DNA of 6,974 nt from Planctomycetaceae bacterium (GTDB lineage: Bacteria > Planctomycetota > Planctomycetia > Pirellulales > UBA1268), in contig DNLZ01000304.1 of the NCBI GenBank assembly GCA_003488325.1, positions 1 through 6,974 on the forward strand. The letters run 5' to 3'. The translations under genes and the position numbers were made by a program. The notes beneath the pieces are model-generated. The model made no database searches. It was not told the DNA's origin and was given only the letters and a program-made list of their open reading frames with translations. Within the stretch, counting starts at the first letter, position 1; each line of letters starts with the position of its first letter. Positions 4,680-6,974 of the stretch are shown piece by piece.

Positions 4680-6974
4680 CCTGGTATGCCGGATTCGTCC
4701 GTGACCGTGCCTGGCTCGTCGCGTCGCTCGTGGCCATCGCCACGGCGTTCGCCGTCGTCGGCCTGGGGCGCGTCGATTTCGACGAAGAGCCACGGAACTT
4801 CGTCCATCACGACGCGCGCGACAAGGCGCTCCTCGACGAGCTCTTTCGCGACTTCGGCGCGGACGACACCGACGTGCTGGCGGCTGTCGAGGGCCTCTCG
4901 CCGCGCGATCCGGAGACCGTGCGGGTCGTCCTCGGCCTGATCGAGCGACTTCGGAACGAGGACGAGGTGGTGTCGGTATCGAGCCCGTTCGACGCCCGCC
5001 GCGTGGGCCGGCCCCTGGTGCCCCTGTTTCCGCGGACGCCGGAGCACTTCACCGCGGAGCGACTCGCGAGCGCCTTCGCGGCCGCCCGCGAGCATCCGGC
5101 ACTCGTGGGGCAGCTCGTGTCGGAGGACGGCAGCTTGTTCCTGATCGCGATTCGCCTGCGCGAGACCGCCGGTGGCATCGCGGACACCCGACGGCAGGTG
5201 GAACGATTGCGGACCATGGTCGCCGACGCGACCCACGGCACGCGGATCTCCATCACGCTCGCCGGCCACCCACCGCTGCGCGTGGACGTGATCGACGCCG
5301 TGCGGCGGGAGTTCTACCGGAGCATCCTCTTCGCCGGCGTCATGACGCTCGGCGTGGCGGTGGTCGCGTTCCGCAGTCTGCAGGGCGTGACGACGGCGCT
5401 CGCCGGCCCCACGATCGGCCTCGTATGGACGCTCGGGTGGATGGGCTGGACCGGCCAGAGAATCAACGGGCTCAACACGATCCTGCCGAGCCTCGTCTTC
5501 GTCCTGGCCTTCAGCGATTCGACGCACCTCATCGTCGCCTATCGGGCCGCCCGCGCTCTGGGCCTCGGGCCGCTCGATGCCGTCAGCCGGGCGCTCCTCA
5601 ATGTCGGGTCCGCGTGCGTGCTCATGGTGCTCACGACCGCGGTCGGCTTCGGAGCCCTGGGCGTCGCACAGATTCCGGGCGTTCGGCAGTTCGGCATCGC
5701 GGGCGCCGTCGGCACGATCCTCGGTCTCCTCGCCGTGCTCACGGTCATGCCGACCCTCGCCATTCTCGGCTTCCGCGGGCGCGACGGCGTCTCGCGTCCC
5801 GAGCCGGGGGCGGCGGACTCGCGGGACGTCACCGGGCCGGACGCGACCGGCCCGACCCTGATGCTTCAGCGGTGGGCGTTGTCGTGCCTCGAGCGGCCGT
5901 GGCGCTGCGTCTGGGTGTCGATCGCCGTCACCGCGGGGCTCTTCGTCGTGTCCCTGCGGCTCGAGTCCGACGTCCGCTGGCTGGAGATGCTGCCGCCGGG
6001 CAATCCGACGATCATGGTCACGACGCGGTGCGACGAGAAGCTCGGCGGGTCGCTTTTGGCGTCGGTGATCGTCGAATGGCCCGAGCCCCTGTCGCTCGAG
6101 TCGCCCGAGGTCCTCGACGTGCTCGCGCGTGTCGGGGACGAGCTCGAGGCGAGCCCGGTGCTCGCGAACGCGTTTTCGGTCCGCCAGCTCCTCGAGGCCT
6201 TCGCCACCGACGGCGACGCCGATGCCACCGCGTTCCGCCGCTTGCGTCGCGTCCCCGATCGTGAACTGCACCGACTGGTGCGCGAGTCCCTGCGACGCGC
6301 GGTCGTGACGGCGCACGTGCCCGACATCGGCGCCGCGCGGCTCCTGCCCGAGTTCGACGAGGTCACGCGGCGGCTCGCGGCCCTCGAGGCCGATCACCGT
6401 GGATTCCGTATCCGGCTGACCGGTTCCGCCGTCACCGCCGCCCGGGCCGTCTACCAGATCATCGAGGACACGCGCACGAGCCTCTTCACCTCGGCCGTCA
6501 TCATCCTGCTGATGACCGTGATCGCCTTCCGCTCGCTCCGCTACGGGCTCTTGTGCGTGCTGCCCAATCTGTTTCCGCTGCTCGCGACCGCCGCCGCGCT
6601 CGTGCTCGTCGGCGAGCCGCTGCGGCTCGCGAGCGCCGTCACGTTCAGCATCGCCCTGGGCCTCGCGGACGACAGCGCGATCCATTTCGTGAGCGCGTTC
6701 CTTCGCGGCCGCCGCGACGGCCTCTCGACCCGCGAGGCGGTCGGCTCCGTGCTGTCGACGAGCGGCCGGGCGATGGTGATCGCGGCGCTGACGCTCGTCG
6801 CCGGCATGACGCCCCTGCTCGTCTGCCAGCTGCCGCCGTTGCGGACGTTCGCGGCACTCTCGATCTTCGCGATCCTCGCGGCGCTCGTGGCCGACTTCTT
6901 CATCCTGCCGTCCGTGCTCGTCTGCTTCGCCGGCCCCGCGGGGCGGCTCGCGGACGGCGACCCGCCGGGATCAG
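4676..6974 (+). CDS. RND superfamily (MMPL/COG1033-like) exporter, 3' partial
   Basis: The frame is open from upstream of 4676 to the right edge: 766 codons with no stop. The ATG at 4676 is used here; an in-frame GTG at 4637 would add 13 residues and overlap the upstream gene by 14 bases, and neither has a good Shine-Dalgarno site. The layout is the duplicated RND one: TM1 at about 13-31, a periplasmic domain at about 32-214, TM2-6 at about 215-364, a cytoplasmic linker, TM7 at about 409-428, a second periplasmic domain at about 429-602, and TM8-12 at about 603-750. The TM4 and TM10 segments carry the polar motifs expected of proton-coupled RND proteins: FSDSTHL (279-285) and LADDSAIHF (663-671). 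The last TM helix is present, so only a short tail is missing. Related proteins export lipids, hopanoids or other hydrophobic compounds; the cargo here is unknown. Confidence 0.85.
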   Translation, partial: MTWYAGFVRDRAWLVASLVAIATAFAVVGLGRVDFDEEPRNFVHHDARDKALLDELFRDFGADDTDVLAAVEGLSPRDPETVRVVLGLIERLRNEDEVVSVSSPFDARRVGRPLVPLFPRTPEHFTAERLASAFAAAREHPALVGQLVSEDGSLFLIAIRLRETAGGIADTRRQVERLRTMVADATHGTRISITLAGHPPLRVDVIDAVRREFYRSILFAGVMTLGVAVVAFRSLQGVTTALAGPTIGLVWTLGWMGWTGQRINGLNTILPSLVFVLAFSDSTHLIVAYRAARALGLGPLDAVSRALLNVGSACVLMVLTTAVGFGALGVAQIPGVRQFGIAGAVGTILGLLAVLTVMPTLAILGFRGRDGVSRPEPGAADSRDVTGPDATGPTLMLQRWALSCLERPWRCVWVSIAVTAGLFVVSLRLESDVRWLEMLPPGNPTIMVTTRCDEKLGGSLLASVIVEWPEPLSLESPEVLDVLARVGDELEASPVLANAFSVRQLLEAFATDGDADATAFRRLRRVPDRELHRLVRESLRRAVVTAHVPDIGAARLLPEFDEVTRRLAALEADHRGFRIRLTGSAVTAARAVYQIIEDTRTSLFTSAVIILLMTVIAFRSLRYGLLCVLPNLFPLLATAAALVLVGEPLRLASAVTFSIALGLADDSAIHFVSAFLRGRRDGLSTREAVGSVLSTSGRAMVIAALTLVAGMTPLLVCQLPPLRTFAALSIFAILAALVADFFILPSVLVCFAGPAGRLADGDPPGS

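Noticed and set aside
3695..6685. A 996-codon open frame on the minus strand
   Set aside because: It lies antisense to the RND gene, whose translation has clear TM helices and RND motifs, and it overlaps the acylase in another frame. Its translation is low-complexity, rich in Arg, Asp, Glu and Gly, as expected for the shadow of a GC-rich coding strand.
6933..6944. 12-bp palindrome GCCCCGCGGGGC
   Set aside because: It lies inside the exporter coding sequence (Gly-Pro-Ala-Gly codons) in GC-rich DNA and has no T-tract; most likely incidental.

Overview
The window (about 7 kb, GC-rich) looks like chromosomal DNA from a planctomycete or a related PVC-group bacterium. The best taxonomic marker is the first gene. 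It ends in the single-haem domain that Pirellula/Verrucomicrobium-type bacteria attach to the C-terminus of large HEAT-repeat or dehydrogenase-like proteins. Weak or absent Shine-Dalgarno sites at some starts also fit, but the assignment is an inference from family content, not a database match.

Layout. Positions 2-3205 hold three plus-strand genes for exported or periplasmic proteins: the 3' end of a haem-binding domain protein, a di-haem c-type cytochrome whose ATG overlaps the upstream stop codon (TGATG), and a Tat-exported protein with terpene-cyclase/prenyltransferase-like alpha/alpha-toroid repeats. Close spacing suggests one transcript. A 22-bp convergent gap with a small hairpin separates them from a minus-strand gene (3228-4286). 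That gene encodes a choloylglycine hydrolase/penicillin V acylase family enzyme (Ntn-hydrolase) with a well-preserved active site and a signal peptide ending right before the catalytic cysteine. A 142-bp divergent region containing a perfect 8-bp inverted repeat leads to a second plus-strand pair: a 73-residue CPXCG-type cysteine-rich protein, then a 12-TM RND/MMPL-type exporter that runs off the right edge and is nearly complete.

How the genes may work together. The two cytochromes are plausible electron-transfer partners outside the cytoplasmic membrane. The acylase and the RND exporter are divergently transcribed from a shared region, so an export-and-hydrolysis relationship around an amide-linked lipid or signal is conceivable, but no substrate can be read from the sequence. 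The most unusual local structure is the 4647-4679 junction, where a 10-codon reading frame bridges the small cysteine-rich gene and the exporter with ATGA overlaps at both ends. I see no mobile element, CRISPR array, tRNA or rRNA. I do not see a clearly new defence or biosynthetic system. The oddest single protein is the toroid-fold protein beside the cytochromes.
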